Below are positions 13,133 through 13,477 of a stretch of 13,477 nt of DNA, piece after piece. This DNA is from an uncultured Lachnospiraceae bacterium (GTDB taxonomy: Bacteria; Bacillota; Clostridia; Lachnospirales; Lachnospiraceae). Under the pieces are notes generated by a model. It did not search any database. It had not been told where the DNA came from and worked only from the letters and a program-made list of their open reading frames with translations. The stretch lies in contig CAMWOK010000053.1 of the NCBI GenBank assembly GCA_947175845.1, positions 1-13,477 of the forward strand, written 5' to 3'. A program made the translations under genes and the position numbers. How positions within the stretch are numbered: position 1 is the stretch's first letter; each line of letters begins with the position of its first letter.

Positions 13133-13477
13133 ATGGCTAGTACCCCATATGCAAAATTTAGATACAAGGTGGAAATAGATGGTTTAGAGGCCGGAGGGTT
13201 TTCAGAGGCATCTGGATTTGATGCTTCGATCGATGTGATCGAATACCGCGAGGGCGATATGGTTCAGACGCCGATGAAACTTCCGGGATTGAAGAAATAC
13301 GGAAATATAACCTTAAAACAGGGCGTGGCAGATTCCATGGTAATGTACGAGTGGATGATCGCAGGTGTGGAAGGCGAAGTAGAGCGCAAGACCATCACGA
13401 TTACAATCTTGGACGAGACAGAGACAGCGACAGCGTCATGGCAGGTGATCAATGCATGGCCGGCAAAGTATACAGCA
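13133..13477 (+). CDS. Tail tube protein (T4 gp19-like), 3' end outside window
   Basis: Subunit of the rigid inner tube that carries cargo and is ejected by sheath contraction. The window holds 115 codons, most of the roughly 140-150 aa usual for the family. Typical features are the N-terminus PYAKFRYKVEIDG, the FSEASGFDASIDVIEYREG strand-turn-strand, the MKLPGLKKYGNITLKQG segment characteristic of gp19/Afp1 tubes, and a late NAWPAKYTA strand. AAGGAAGGAG lies 12 nt upstream, with a closer GAAGAG just before the ATG; no in-frame upstream start is better. It directly follows the sheath gene, the standard sheath-tube order of contractile injection clusters, so further tube, LysM, spike and baseplate genes should follow. 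Confidence 0.95.
   Translation, partial: MASTPYAKFRYKVEIDGLEAGGFSEASGFDASIDVIEYREGDMVQTPMKLPGLKKYGNITLKQGVADSMVMYEWMIAGVEGEVERKTITITILDETETATASWQVINAWPAKYTA

Noticed and set aside
11357..13477. Prophage or R-type tailocin (diffocin-like) instead of an eCIS
   Set aside because: Sheath and tube alone would allow it, but no phage lysis, portal, capsid or integrase genes are seen, and the Afp15-like AAA+ ATPase is an eCIS hallmark. It cannot be fully excluded without the right flank.

Overview
The window looks like chromosomal DNA of a Gram-positive anaerobe of the Clostridia, most likely a gut Lachnospiraceae-type Firmicute. This is inferred from moderate GC, strong AGGAGG-type ribosome binding sites, TTG and GTG starts, and SpoIIE/STAS partner-switching proteins. 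No rRNA, tRNA, CRISPR array or insertion sequence was recognised.

Layout. (1) 1-1931, minus: a hybrid sensor histidine kinase with about seven membrane segments, HisKA, HATPase and receiver domains. Its C-terminus lies outside the window. (2) 1932-2308: a divergent control region. (3) 2309-5246, plus: a tightly overlapping operon of an Sfp-type 4'-phosphopantetheinyl transferase, a membrane SpoIIE-type PP2C phosphatase fused to an RsbW-like ATPase domain, and a STAS anti-anti-sigma protein. It ends at a strong symmetrical hairpin (5253-5285) shared with the convergent operon. (4) 10937-5290, minus: a large STAND-ATPase/BTAD transcription regulator, an AAA+ ATPase of the kind found in extracellular contractile injection systems (Afp15/Pvc15-like), and an unrecognised, highly charged 299-aa protein. 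(5) 10938-11356: a 419-nt divergent control region with two dyads, direct repeats and small or cryptic open frames. (6) 11357 to the end, plus: a contractile tail sheath protein and the start of a gp19-type tail tube protein.

Interpretation. Sheath, tube and a dedicated AAA+ ATPase point to a contractile injection system (eCIS, phage-tail-like particle), entered from its regulatory side. The rest of the machine (further tubes, LysM, spike, baseplate, tape measure, cargo) should lie to the right of the window. What stands out is the density of signalling genes: an external sensor phosphatase with a partner switch, a hybrid kinase, and a STAND-BTAD regulator divergent from the structural operon and co-directional with the assembly ATPase. 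A reasonable hypothesis is that the BTAD regulator controls both divergent promoters and that the partner switch and hybrid kinase feed envelope or environmental signals into particle production. Direct links between these modules are inferred from position only.
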